This document shows, in pieces, positions 23,616-36,017 of a stretch of DNA of 64,000 nt. This stretch comes from Helichrysum umbraculigerum. Its lineage: Eukaryota > Streptophyta > Magnoliopsida > Asterales > Asteraceae. Each line of letters starts with the position of its first letter. Within the stretch, counting starts at the first letter, position 1. The position numbers were made by a program, and so were the translations under genes. The stretch is taken from the NCBI GenBank assembly GCA_949592205.1, contig CATIUR010000005.1, positions 30,254,179 through 30,318,178 on the forward strand, given 5' to 3'. The notes under the pieces were generated by a model. It had not been told where the DNA came from. It was given only the letters and a program-made list of their open reading frames with translations, and did no database searches.

Positions 23616-25953
23616 TGTAACACCCCCGAAATTCACTGTTTTGCGGAAGCATAATTTGGGGTGTTACTAATCGAATATCACAGCACAAAGATAAAGTAAA
23701 CGACATCTATATGCAACGTTTGTAAATTAGTTACATTCCATAGATATATTGTTTGAAAACTTAGTGTTTTCGTATACAAAAATGTAGTTTCCCTAGAGTC
23801 CGCGTATGTAGCGGGAGATTCTATTACATAATCAAAATATACAAAAGATAATGCTAAGAATCTCCGTTAATGCAGTTGTGTTGAAATCATGCGACTCTAG
23901 CTAAAAATCCTGGAGTAATCCTACTCCATCCGAGTACCTGAGAAAACATGCTAAAAAGTGTCAACCAAAAGGTTGGTGAATCTCATAGGTTTGTAAGTAA
24001 TATCAGCTTTGAACACGAGATTTCATCAGTAATGCCCGCAGGCGTAAAATCAGCAATTTCAATCTAGAAATCGTAAACCAGTATTTGCAATCCCGCAAAT
24101 GTAAGTAAGTAAGTTTATACCGTTGCCATGAGGCTCATAATCGAAGCTTAACCCGTAAGTAATAAGTTTGCTCCCGTGACATGCTCGTAAATGAGCAAGC
24201 ATCAGTAACGAATAATTAGTCACCCATTTCTACGTGTAAATCAGTACGTGGCAGCGCTACTGCCCCGGGTGGGGAGGGTCATTTCCCTAATGGATCCATT
24301 AACTAGTGTTCGCGCTTAAGTCCATAACTAACGATATATGATGGAGAGACTTCTGTAAATAGTAAACAACTCATGCAATTCCGTTTGGTATAGTAAACAG
24401 TTTTAGTACTTGTGTTCAAGAAAATCAGTAGCATGTATCTCCCCCAATAAGATAAAACAGTAAAAGTGGGGCCGTAAGACTCACCTGAGTCTGGTAATAT
24501 GCCGTAGCAAATAGCAAGTAGTAAATATAGCAAGTAGGTTCTTCGAACCCGTAACCTTCAAATGCCTATTCATATGAAGTTATGTAAGTATGCGTCTCAC
24601 GAGACGTTTCGTTTAGTTGTACACAACTAGTATAGCCAATGTTTGTCCGTATGTTTGTAATTGTTCGTTTGTTGGAAAACATGTTTGGGCCCGTTGGTGA
24701 CGGTTTGTAGCAAAATTTCTAAAATGTTGACTTTGCTACAGTAAATTGCTACAGTACTGCTACAGTAAAATTTGACTTTAAAATTCTGGTTTTCTGTGTT
24801 TTTGCGACACAATCTGCGACACTAAAGTTTGGTATGCGACACAGTGGTTGTGTCGCATAGGAATGCGACACAAGAGCCCTGCGACACAGTGATTGTGTCG
24901 CAAAAGCTTGCGATGCTAAATCAATAGCGACATAAGGGTTGTGTCGTATAATGTTTACGACACAAAGGTACGACACAGAGTACGACATAAAATACGACAC
25001 AACATGGTTTATGCGACATAGTATGCGACACAAGGCTTGTGTCGCATTGATGAACACCAGCCCAGAAACTTTCGGGTTTCAAGAATTTCGGACCAAAAAC
25101 GCAAATCTAACCCATTTTTGAGCTATAAAATCGTGTATTCTTCATGTATTAAGTTATATCTAAGTTGTGTACACATCAAAACATCAAAACATTACACCAA
25201 TTTGAATAGATCTAAGATTTTAGAAATTTCTTACTTTTGCAAATCGAGCTAAATGGAGGATGAAATGGTGAAAACGATCTTGATATTCTTGCTCCACTCG
25301 TGATGGTGATTCCGAATATGTAATTTTCGTGGGTCGGTTTGTACTCCGAAATTTGGGTGTGAATTGAGGTTGAGAGGGTTTGGTTTGTGTGTGTTTTGGT
25401 GATAATGAAAATGAAAGAGGGAGAAGTGGGTGGGGGTTGGGGTTGGCTGATCCAAGGGCAAGGGAGGGGAAAACATCCCTCAAAACACGGTATTTACTCC
25501 GTGTCCTAATCGGTTAATCACTAGTTTTTAATATTTAACAAAACGTTTATATAACTGGAGTATTTAAATAAAAATACTTTGAACTTAATAGTAAAAAAAA
25601 CAACTGTCGCAATATTTAAATTATTAAGTCGCGTTTATTACGTCTTGTTGCGTTAGTTAAAATGTCGTCGCGATAATATATAAATAATGCTCGTTCGGTT
25701 GCGTATTTTATATAACAAAATACGTTTTCATTATTTACGAAAATTTCTGTCACCAACGTCCAAGTAAACTGTGTCGGACTCCGTCCGGTTAATTCGCACG
25801 ATTTATCCAAATCGCGTAAGTACACACATATATATATAAATCACCTTATATATATATACAAATAGAGCCTGTAATTAGTCCTATTACATATTAATTACAA
25901 CTAGTTACAAACAATTAGGCATAATTAATTATCCTAATTATGCAGGTGTTACA
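23616..25953 (-). repeat. 5' LTR of element E
   Basis: A 2338-bp partner of 15742-18080. It contains the inverted array at 24804-25046. The tract from about 25360 to 25460 is GT/GGG-rich on +. No genes seen. Confidence 0.94.
24804..25046. repeat. TGCGACA/TGTCGCA inverted-repeat array, right LTR of E
   Basis: About twelve CGACA and four TGTCG in 243 bp. It closes with a near-perfect palindrome, TGCGACACAAGGCTTGTGTC followed by GCA. Confidence 0.9.
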
Positions 25954-25958
25954 TTATC

Positions 25959-27386
25959 GATCCACTCACCAATTACCTCAGTCGTCCACTCAGTAGTCTA
26001 ATGTCACTGAGTCTCTTGCTTATCTGAAATCACAACAAGTAACGCAAGTCAGTTACTTATCTAAATAACAATAATTTCATGTTATAATAATATAACATAT
26101 CATATCATCTCAATACATAATATAGATAGCTTATTTGAAGTGCATAATATTAACAATAGAATATTACATGTACTTAAGCTAAAACAAGTCTTCCACATTA
26201 CACAATAATCACTAGCAAGCATATAGACTTTCACTATGTATATTAATACATGTATCATTAGCATCACAAGTATTAGTATCATATTAATCATGATAACTAA
26301 TTATCAAAATGGTAACTAACACTTATGTCATCTTGTTTATAATTGCAACCTATCTCAAAGCATATCATCAATTAACTATGTTATCAAGTTATTATATTTA
26401 TCATGACTCATTTGGTCGTATCATATCATAATCATTTACTTCATGATCTACTAACACTAATTTGCTATCACAATTACTAAGCTCATGCCAACATCATCAC
26501 ATCATCAACTAAGTGTCAATCATGTTAAACCACAAGTTAGTTCAAGATCAATGCTTCGTTTTAATCTATCGTCATTGCTTTAAGTTCACAAGTGTTTATA
26601 ACGAACAAGTAATTTTTCTTCTGCGTTGGGGCCAAAGTAGCTCCTTGACCGCCGGCCAAGAGGCTCGACCGCCGGCCAAGAGGCTTGACCGTCGGCCACA
26701 GGGCCTGACCGCCGGTCTCAGGCCACAGGTTAAACATCTTCAATTCAATAACCCCCAAATCCGAATCCCAAATCACAATTTCATCTAGTTCAACTTTTTA
26801 ATCAGTTATATATCGTAATTACTAACTTCTAGCAACAAGTAACATCAATTATTATCATATCAAGCATCAATTCCACATATATCATACAACCCTAATAATT
26901 GATTAATATGTATATGTATATGAACACTTACTCTTCAATTAGCAAACTTAGGAGGATGATGATGATAGTAATCTGCTGAAGATGATGAGTATGATGAATT
27001 ACAAGAACAAGATCAATCCTTTCTTTCTCTATTTCGATTTCATAGATATATGTATGTTTTTAATTTGTTTTAACAAAATTAAATGGAGGAAAAAGGGATA
27101 AAAGAAAATAAGGTCGGCCCAATTTTAACCGACATCCATTTTACGGGTATAATTTAATACCCCTTCTCAACCTATTGTCTGAAACCCGAAAACCATTTGC
27201 GAGTCCAAACCTTTTATTGTTCCGTCAACTATATTAATTTAAAATAATTAATATTTCACTAGTCACAATAAGTTCTGAACTTATTTTACCCATTTATTAT
27301 CAACAATTCTAATCAAATCTATTTCTTAACAATTAAAAATCAGGAAATAATATAAAACTTCTAGGCCCATTTTTGCGGATGTTACA
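25959..27386 (-). repeat. 5' LTR of element B, right part
   Basis: Continuation of 14872-15741 after element E; it matches 9962-11389. It contains the second copy of the 20-bp GACCGCCGGC repeats (26647-26726) and ends GATGTTACA before CTAGG. Confidence 0.92.
26647..26726. repeat. Four 20-bp tandem repeats in LTR B, second copy
   Basis: Same array as 10651-10730; the fourth unit has CGCCGG where the other LTR has CACCGG. Confidence 0.88.
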
Positions 27387-27411
27387 CTAGGTCCATTTCG
27401 AGGATGTTACA
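27387..27411 (-). repeat. Outer end of the element C LTR
   Basis: CTAGG (duplication of B), then sequence ending GAGGATGTTACA, resuming the LTR left at 9092. What follows is neither a polypurine tract nor a primer site, so this is the outer end of C. Confidence 0.75.
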
Positions 27412-29055
27412 GATTATCATCCTCTAATCCTTCTAATCATCTTGTAAGTGTTGAATTCGTGATTTATATAAACCCTAAAAATGGGGGTTTGGGTGTATTT
27501 GATTTAAATAGTATGATTATGGTGAAGTTGAAGCTTGAAATGCTTGTAGAATTGTTAATTGATGATTACTATATGATTATAAGCTAAACCCTAGCATAAA
27601 GTTGATTAATTCCATATATGATCATAGATGGTTTATGGGTTTAGTTGATAATCCATGAATTAAAGCTTGAAATGATCATATAATGCTTAGTTAATGTTAA
27701 AATCATGATTATAGGTGAAGCCTAATGTAAAAGTGGAGAATTTAATATGAACTTATGAATAAAGTTCATGGGTTTAGTTGATTATGCTAAAATCAAAGCT
27801 TGTAAGCTTATGTTATTAGAGTGTAATTGATAATTGTTGTTAATAATGATAATTGAGATTATTGAAGCTAACATGAGTAAATTGAATTAGTGTTTATAAG
27901 GGTTTTAATAAATCCTTGATGTTGAAAGTCAATGATCTTGTTGTTGGTGTAATTATGTTAGCTAACGATGATTAATATAAATTAAGATGATAATATGATC
28001 TTAATGATTATGATTTGATAAATGATTATGGAATTTTGATGTTTGAGATGATTATCCATAATCTTGGCATGATGTTATATTCATATTAAGAAATGTGACT
28101 AACTTGTGTTATTCTGATGTAATTTCAGATAAACAGAAGACTCAGTGATATTAGACTACTGAGTGGACGACTGAGGCATTGGTGAGTGGATCTATAACCT
28201 CAGTGTGATTTAGTTGTAACAGGTTTGGTTACAACAAGTAACGTATTATTACTGTTTTTGTTTTCCATTATGATTATGGCTAGTAGTAATAATACTGTTG
28301 ATAGACTGTTTAGTCTGATATGTTGACCTGATTGAATATGTGATCACTTGTTATTTGACCTTCGGGCATTATGGTATTGAGGTCAAAGTGATAGTTGGGT
28401 TTGGTTACTATTGTAATACGACAGGAATTTCCTTGAACTTCTCGTTAATAGGAAATTAGGTCGTATGAGATTAGTACCAATCTATCGGTCTATTCTGTAT
28501 TGGCCATACAGTGTGACGGTAAGTGTTACTTGAGAATCCCCGGGTATTATGATATCTCCAGAGCCACCGATCCTCATTGACATGTTATTGTATTGAGATG
28601 TTATCTCATTGAAATAGAACTGTATGTTCTTAGCTGAAGGTTTCCCTAAGAACTCTAGATACTCTGTGATACTGTGTATTTACGATGCTTTGATGTAAAC
28701 AGAGTTGTTATGCTAAGTTGGGCTGTTGTTTATAGTTTCACTCACTTAGCGTTATGCTAACCCCACCACAGTCCTTCCTGCAGGTTAAAATTGATGGGAC
28801 ATATTGGGCTGGGCAGGAAGTTCTTGGAAATGAAGGAATGTTTGACAGCCGGAGTATACTCTGATATATTTTGATTTGATAAGAAAATGGTGAATTTATA
28901 TAACACCTCATTATGATATTATTATGGTTGTAATAGATTGATAAATGTGGTCTGTTAAGTTTTGAAAACAACTTATGTACTTTTATATGTTTTAAATTTA
29001 CGCTTCCGAGTCAAGAATCATTATTATAATGGTTTACTGAATGAGGGGTGTTATA
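27412..29055 (+). repeat. Element D: older LTR fragment of the same family, inverted
   Basis: Read on +, it is the reverse complement of the B/C LTR: the block around 28140-28250 (ACTGAGTGGACGACTGAGGC) and the end GAGGGGTGTTATA mirror 9950-10020 and the LTR start. About 0.4 kb or more of the expected left end is missing, probably left of C outside the window. Divergence from B is considerable and there is no coding frame. The following bases are not a primer site, so 29055 is an outer LTR end. Confidence 0.75.
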
Positions 29056-29720
29056 AATAACTTGTGCATATGGATGTTTATTAGAATGTTACTTCCGTAT
29101 ATACACACCGATGTCAAAACCCTCATCCTTTGACCAAATAAGCCTGTACTTGCAACATTTCAAGTTAGGAACCAACATAGTTAGCTAGATAAATATGATA
29201 TATGCTAACAACTTGTGCATATGGATCTTTATTCGAATGTTACTTCCGTAGACACACACCGATGTCAAATCAACCTTTCTTTCAATTCGTTTATGTAATA
29301 TGTAACTATTAAACCCGTGAATACATATAGATGTTAAATAAAACCTATCATCGTTTATTCGAATGTTAAACCAAACTTGTAAATATACATGGATGTTGAA
29401 GAAAATATCTTCATTTATTTAAGCCCGTGAATATACATAGATGTTGAATGCACTTTAGACTTAAATCTGTATATATGAACATATATCAAATCAAACTATC
29501 TTTTCTTTATGTAAATATGTTAAACCTGTGAATACATACAATGTTTAAATGAAACTATCTTCATTTATTTGAATGCTAAATCAAATTTGCGAATACACAC
29601 ATATGTAGAATAAAACTATTTTCGTTTATTTTAATCTTGAACTAAACCCGTAAATATACACATATGTCAAATAAAATTACCTTACATTTTTTGAATTTAA
29701 AACCCGTAAATGCATGGTTA
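29056..29720. repeat. Decayed tandem array, period about 60-80 bp
   Basis: Successive diverged units carry the motifs 'AACCCGTGAATACATATAGA', then TGTTAAAT and TTTATTCGAATGTTA, as at 29056, 29205, 29310, 29380, 29430, 29520 and 29590. Units vary in length and lose similarity to the right. It may be an old minisatellite. Element D was inserted at its left edge. Confidence 0.65.
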
Positions 29721-32700
29721 GTAAAATAGATTATACGGCGTATCTATTCATTATTTGATTAAATATATACATTATAGTTAATCAAAAGAGTCTTTATTTT
29801 TATTTTATCATTATGAGATCAGATGAATTATAGTCTTCAAACATTTCAATAGCATAGCTATTTTTATTTATTTATTTATTTTCAATATTAATATAATAAT
29901 ATTAATATTAATACATGTAGTAAGCATAAATCAACAATTTGACCTATAGATGTGAATTGGACTTTGTTCAGATAGAGGCTATTGTGAGCTACAGTGAAAT
30001 CGTATCTTTAAATTTAAATAGTATTTCAATCTAGATGGTAATTAATGGTCTAATGGATATATTTAATTTAATTAAATTAATGTTTTATTTTCAAAAGAGA
30101 ATTTCTAGGTAATTCATTACTTTTGATTGGTTATCGGGAAGTTTAGTAAAATTGGAGCATTTGATTGATTAATAGGTCTAAATTTTAACAAAATTTTTTA
30201 TAGGATAAGTTTTCTTTTATTAATATTTAGATATATATGATTAAATAAACAAAAAATGTCGTGAGTTATTTTATTAATCATTATATACTCCATACTTGAT
30301 AAGATTAAATAAAAAAATATTGCATATATCTAAAAATTGGCGTGATTTTTTTATAAGTTTTATCTAATTAGAATTTTTAGTGGGTTAAAGAGATTTGATT
30401 GGTTAATTAAAAATTGAGTTAAATTAAGAGATTTGATTGGTCGATAGGAGTTGATTTTTAGCAAAATTGGTTATTAATATTTATATATATATATATATAG
30501 ATTTAGATAACTTACATAAATAAGTATGAGCAGTATATTATTTATTACATCATTATATATTTTATATATTTTTAATATAATATAATTAATATGATTATTA
30601 TAATTATGTTTTTATGTACATAAATTAGGTGGTGATTAATAATACACCAACAGCTATTTTATCCGTACAATCAGTCAAATCCATCTAATCTTATCTTACA
30701 ATACAGGTTACTCTTATTAAACAAAAATAGATACGGAGTATATGATAGCTTAAATTACTGTAACGGGAAATAAATGAGATTTCAAATATGAAAAATACTT
30801 TCAGCATTATAAATATTATTAAATAATTTAAGGTCGATCAGTTTAGTTAGAAACTAATGTTTAACATGTAACTTTATGTGTTCAACACTTAAATTGCACC
30901 GATAGAACGACACTTAAAATCCAGGCATCGAAAGAAGTCTACAAGTTCATGCGCGTGTATTATATAGGAGGTGTGCCTACATTAAAATCTATCTATATAG
31001 TACTAAGCATCCACATCATACTACCGTTGTCACGTCATTGATTGATGTATTCATCGTCTTTTGATCAGTCTCGTTAAGAGTTTATAATGAGACATGAACT
31101 TGTAACAATTTGATTGATGTATTCATCGTATTTTGCTCGACTAAACGTCGTTTGATTAATCTATTGAACTCGTTATGAACTGGACAACTTTAATTAGTTG
31201 CGCGCATAACGCATATTTGTACATCGAGGGAGAATAGATTTTAGTAGATGATCGTCAGTAATAAGTTAATAATGATATCGGACGATAAAGAAAAGATGTA
31301 TGTCTTTTTACGTAAAGCTTCATATTTAAGAAACAATATACGAATTTATCAACATTGTTGTCGTTCTCTTTTTATGATATCGTTTCGTCGTTACATGCAA
31401 CCAAATTCTAAGTATCTTTACACTTAGAAATTTTGAATTGAATATCGCACTTTTAAATCACGGAATGCATCATAGCCTCACATGGATCGGCCAAAATATA
31501 AGGTTGTCTCTCTACTCCTCTTTTTTTCATATATCATGATCGGTGTATGTGTTATTACATCATCTTTGAATTCTATAAATCTTTCTAGATGACGTGTCAT
31601 TTATATAAAAAATCGTGTTTTATGATGTAGGGATTTGAAATTTCGACGCGTCTATTTTAAGAAATTGTTCCAAAATGGAACTTAAGTTCTTCCTTCAAGA
31701 ACAAGTCGATTAACTCAAATATCACATGTTTTCAACTATAAATAGTATTGTTCTTTTCATTTGGAAGTTTACCACCTCTATAAGATTAGTATGCTATAAT
31801 CTAACAATTGTGAGGTTTTGCTCTTCCTTTATAAATTTCTAAAGTTTGTTTAAAGGATTACGTCTCTATTTGTTGATAATGAAACACCAAAATCCACGAA
31901 AGATCGCATTTTATATATTAGTCTTGAAGAGATTAGTCGCAATTGAGGAATCGCAATGTTTTATTGTAAATTAAACAAAAGTAATGAATGATGTTTTTAG
32001 GTATTGTGTCTGTGCTTGAAATATCGCAATTGACGTTAAGAACATACAAAACTAGACATCAATAATGAACATGTATATATGATGTGCTGATTAGGATGAT
32101 TATTTATGTGTGTTAAGACATCAAAATTAAGTTTAGTAGTTATTACAAATTTTGTGCCAAAACCACTAATAATTTTCTGTTTCCCCTTATTGTTGATGTT
32201 TCTTGTTATATTTGCATCATTTGTTCTACTTTTGTAATCTACAAGGCTTCATGAACTCAAGTTTGTTGAAGTCGATATTGAAGAATCAAAGATGAAAACG
32301 CTTACCCATTCTTAGTGGTTTCTTGGTGGTAGCCGATCTAACATTAAATCGGTCCCTTTTTATCAAAAAGGACACGCCCACCGACTGATATGATGCATCA
32401 TGATTTACGTGCTACCTAGACCAGACTTGAACGACATTTCATTAAACAAAGACGTACACTTGCCGAATCATACGCATTCAAGTTACACAATTCAAGTCAA
32501 ACACATGGTTTTCGAAAAGAAAAACAACGAAACTTCCTAATTTTCATAAGGTTCAAATCTTTTACTAACAACTATGTTATCTGTTTCTTAACCATCAAGC
32601 TTAAGGATCATTTAAGGAACAATATGCGATGAATTTACCTTTTAATTAAATTTATGAAAATGCATAACCTCCATCAAACTTTCTAAAGTTAATCAAAGAT

Positions 32701-33647
32701 CTGGAGATGTCATATGTCATGTGTAGAACAATGGCATCATAAACGAAGGTATAAAAATAGTACTGTAATATTTTTATAGAATTTTAGTTGTGACCAAATA
32801 CGTCTCTAATCGGGTAATTCACACTTCACGAGAGTTATTGGGTTGGGCCTGACTCCATTGGGCTTAATTAAAAGTTGATTTTAAAAGATGGGTTGATAAG
32901 ACTTGAGAGATTTTATAAACTTAAATAAAACTCTCAATTCATTTAGTTTGAATTGTTTACACTATTTTTTTATTTTTATTTTCAGTCACAAAATAACTGT
33001 TTTTTATCTCAAAATAAATGACCAAATATAAAATTACTAAAGTCGTTCTCAGTTTCCTCTTAATTATTACTCATTTTTCTGACAAACCTTAGTAAAAGTG
33101 ATGCTTTATATATGTTATCTTAAACTATAGAATTTTTAAGGATGTGGATCATAGTTATAACTCGTGATTCAACTCAGATGACTCATAATTTTTGGATTTT
33201 AAATTCGCGGATTCAATTTTTGATTAGTGTCTCAAAATATTTTTAACTCAAACACCGAATTAGAAAATCAATAAAACCAAAAACCAAACTGATAAAACCC
33301 CTTGTATATATCATTGTCATAATAAGTAAATATAATAGACCTATACTATCGGCTTCATCGGTTTGAAACCAATGAAAGCCTTCCAAAGTGACACCGATGA
33401 CACCTTTTAATCGGTTGCTTCATCGATTTTCACTCTTCGGTTTTCCGACGAAAGGGAAAGAGGTTAGAAGTGGGACCCCGTATATATTTAATATATTGTT
33501 ATTTTTTGTTTAGTGTATGTAAATTTATGTATATTGGTAAATATGGGTCTTAAAAATTGAAGTGATAATGATTGTTGATAATGTTTAGTCAACCTTTTGT
33601 GGATGTGCTGACGTAACGCTGAGCTGGTAAAACTGAATAAGCAATGG
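29721..33647. other. AT-rich intergenic DNA, no gene recognised
   Basis: Stop-rich in all frames, with runs of AT (for example TA repeats near 30485) and repeated TTGATTGGTTA-type words around 30110-30460. No gene, LTR end or tRNA was recognised. Ancient transposon debris is likely but cannot be classified by eye. Confidence 0.5.
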
Positions 33648-35984
33648 TGTAACACCCTCAAATTCACTGTTTTGCGGAAGCAAGTTTTGGGTGCTACTAA
33701 TCAAATATCACAGTACAAAGATAAAGCAAACGACATCTATATGCAACGTTTGTAAATTAGTTACATTCCCATAGATATAATGTTTGAAAACATGATGTTT
33801 TCGTATACAAAAATGTAGTTTCCTAGAGTCCACGCCTATAACGGGAGATTCTATTACATAATCGAAATACACAAAAGATAATGCTAAGAATCTCCGTTAA
33901 TGCAGTTGTGTTGAAATCATGCGACTCTAGCTATGTCCTGGAGTAATCCTACTCCGTCTGTGTACCTGAGAATACATGCTAAAAGGGTCAACACGAATGT
34001 TGGTGAATCTCATAGGTTTGTAAGTAATATCAGTTTTGAACACAAGATTTCATCAGTAGTGCCCGTAGGCGTAAAATCAGTATTTGCAATCCAGCAAATG
34101 TAAAACCAGTATTTGCAATCCAGCAAATGTAAGTAAGTAAGTTATACCGTTGCCATGAGGCTCATAATCGAAGCTTAACCCGTAAGTAATAATTTGCTCC
34201 CGTGACATGCTCGTAACTGAGCAAGCATAAGTAACGAATAATAGTCACCCGTTTATACAGAACGGTTCGTGGTAGCGCTACTACCCCGGGCGGGGAGGGT
34301 CATTTCCCTAATGGATCCATTAACTAGTGTTCGCGCTTAAGTCCATAACTAACGATATATGATGGAGAGACTTCAGTAGAAAGTAAGTAACTCAGGCAAT
34401 CCCGTATAGTAAAAAGAATAGTTCGTACTTGTGTTCAAGAAAAGTAAGCAATGTATCTCACCCCGTATGTAAAACAGTAAAAGTGGGGCTGTAAGACTCA
34501 CCTGAGTCTTGTAGTAATCAGTAGCAATTAGCAAGTAGTAAGTAAAGCAAGTAGGTTCTCCGAACCCGTAACCTTCAAATGCCTAAACATATGAGGTTAT
34601 GTAAGTATGTGTTCCGTTAGACGTTTCGTTTAGTTGTACACAACTAGTACATCCAATGTTTGTCCGTATGTTTGTAATTGTTTGTTGTTGGAAAACATGT
34701 TTGGCCCGTTGGTAACGGTTTGTAATAATAATTCTAAAATGTTGACTTTGCTACAGTAAATGTGCTACAGTGAATTGCTACAGTAAAATTTGACTTTGCT
34801 ACAGTAACTTTGACTTTGCTATAGTGAAAATCCTTCAAAATTTCTGATTCTGCGACACAAGGATTTGGTATGCGACACAAGCGTTGTGTCGCATAGGAAT
34901 GCGACACAAGAGTTTTGCGACACAAGGGTTGTGTCGCATAAACGTTCGATGCTAAATCAATAGCGACATAAGGGTTGTGTCGTATAAGGTTTACGACACA
35001 ATGGTGCGACACAATGTACGACATAAGCTACGACACAAAATGCGACGCAAATGGATTTATGCGACACAACATGCGACACAAGCGTTGTGTCGCAAAGATG
35101 AACACCAGCCCAGAAAGTTTCGGCTGTCGTGATTTTTCGACCAAAAACGCAAATCTAACATCTTTTTAAGCTGTAAAATCGTGTTTTATTCATACATATG
35201 GACAATACTAAGTTGTGTAAATATTATAACATCAAAACATTACACCAAAATGAGTAAATCTAAGGATTTAGATATTTTCTTACAAATGCAAATCGAGAGA
35301 GATGGAGGCCGAAAATGATGATGATGCTTTTGTTAATCTTGTTCCTTGCTTGATGGTGATTCCGAAAATATAAATTTCGTGGGTTGATTTGTAATTTCGA
35401 AATTTTGGTGTGGATTTGGTTGAGAGAGTTTTTAGAGTGTGTGTGTGTGTTTTGTTTAAGAGAAAATGAGAGAAAGAGATGAGAGGGTGGGTGGTGTTGG
35501 CTGATCCAAAAGAAGGAGGGAGGGAGAACACTCCCTAAAACACAGTGTTTACTCCGTGTCCTAATTGATTAATCGCTTATTTTTAACCTCAGTCCAAATG
35601 GATGTACCTTAAAATTGTTAAGAGTATTTTAACGAAATTACTCTGCGAATATATATTAAAATACTTGCCGAGATATTTAATATATTTTTGTTGAATTATT
35701 GAAAATGTCGTCGCGACAATATAAATAATGTCCGTTCAACTGTGTATTTTATATAGTAAAATACGTTATCATTATTTAAGTAAGTTTCTGTCACCAACGT
35801 CCAAATAATTTGTGTCGGACTCCGTCCGGTTAATTCCTACGATTTAATCAAATCGCGTGCGTTCATATATATAAATCACCTTATATATACAAATAGAGTC
35901 TGCAATTAATCCTATTACATACTAATTACAACTAGTTACAAATAATTAGGCATAATTAATTATCCTAATTAGGCAGGTGTTACA
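33648..35984 (-). repeat. 3' LTR of element F (2337 bp)
   Basis: From TGTAACACCC to GTGTTACA on +, followed by TTCTCCCCTTGTT. It contains a 29-bp direct duplication at 34078-34133 (CAGTATTTGCAATCCAGC...), present in both F LTRs but not in E, and the inverted array at 34851-35094, which is one 12-bp unit shorter than in the other LTR. Confidence 0.94.
34851..35094. repeat. TGCGACA/TGTCGCA inverted-repeat array, left LTR of F
   Basis: 244-bp array, lacking one 12-bp unit relative to 42729-42984. Confidence 0.9.
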
Positions 35985-36017
35985 TTCTCCCCTTGTTAAG
36001 GAAATTTCGTCCCGAAA

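Larger units (their letters stand above)
15742..25953 (-). mobile_element. Element E: full-length Tekay/Del-like Ty3/gypsy (chromovirus) retrotransposon
   Basis: Two LTRs of ~2.34 kb (15742-18080 and 23616-25953) enclose 5.5 kb. The 5-bp duplication TTATC is perfect (15737-15741 and 25954-25958), and the uninterrupted target is preserved in the other LTR of B around 9956-9965. Order on the minus strand: small coiled-coil frame, gag, protease, reverse transcriptase, RNase H, integrase, divergent chromodomain. The LTR pair differs at only scattered sites, so the insertion is young. Pol is interrupted by a single nonsense codon. Confidence 0.95.
9093..27386 (-). mobile_element. Element B: second gag-only LTR retrotransposon, split by element E
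   Basis: LTRs at 9093-11389 and at 14872-15741 plus 25959-27386 are near-identical, and the element is flanked by the perfect 5-bp duplication CTAGG (9088-9092 and 27387-27391). Without the E insertion it is about 8.1 kb. An iMet primer site adjoins the right LTR. The interior encodes one Gag and no pol. In the sense strand the LTR runs TG...TA rather than TG...CA. Its host is an older LTR of the same family (C). Confidence 0.92.

Noticed and set aside
30988..31060. Possible plus-strand Helitron start (TCTATCTATATAGTACTAAG after A)
   Set aside because: It resembles the 5' ends of the other Helitrons, but I found no matching hairpin plus CTAG end before element F.
29721..33647. Possible decayed gene near 32270-32480
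   Set aside because: Slightly higher GC, but stops in all frames and no splice-consistent coding blocks.
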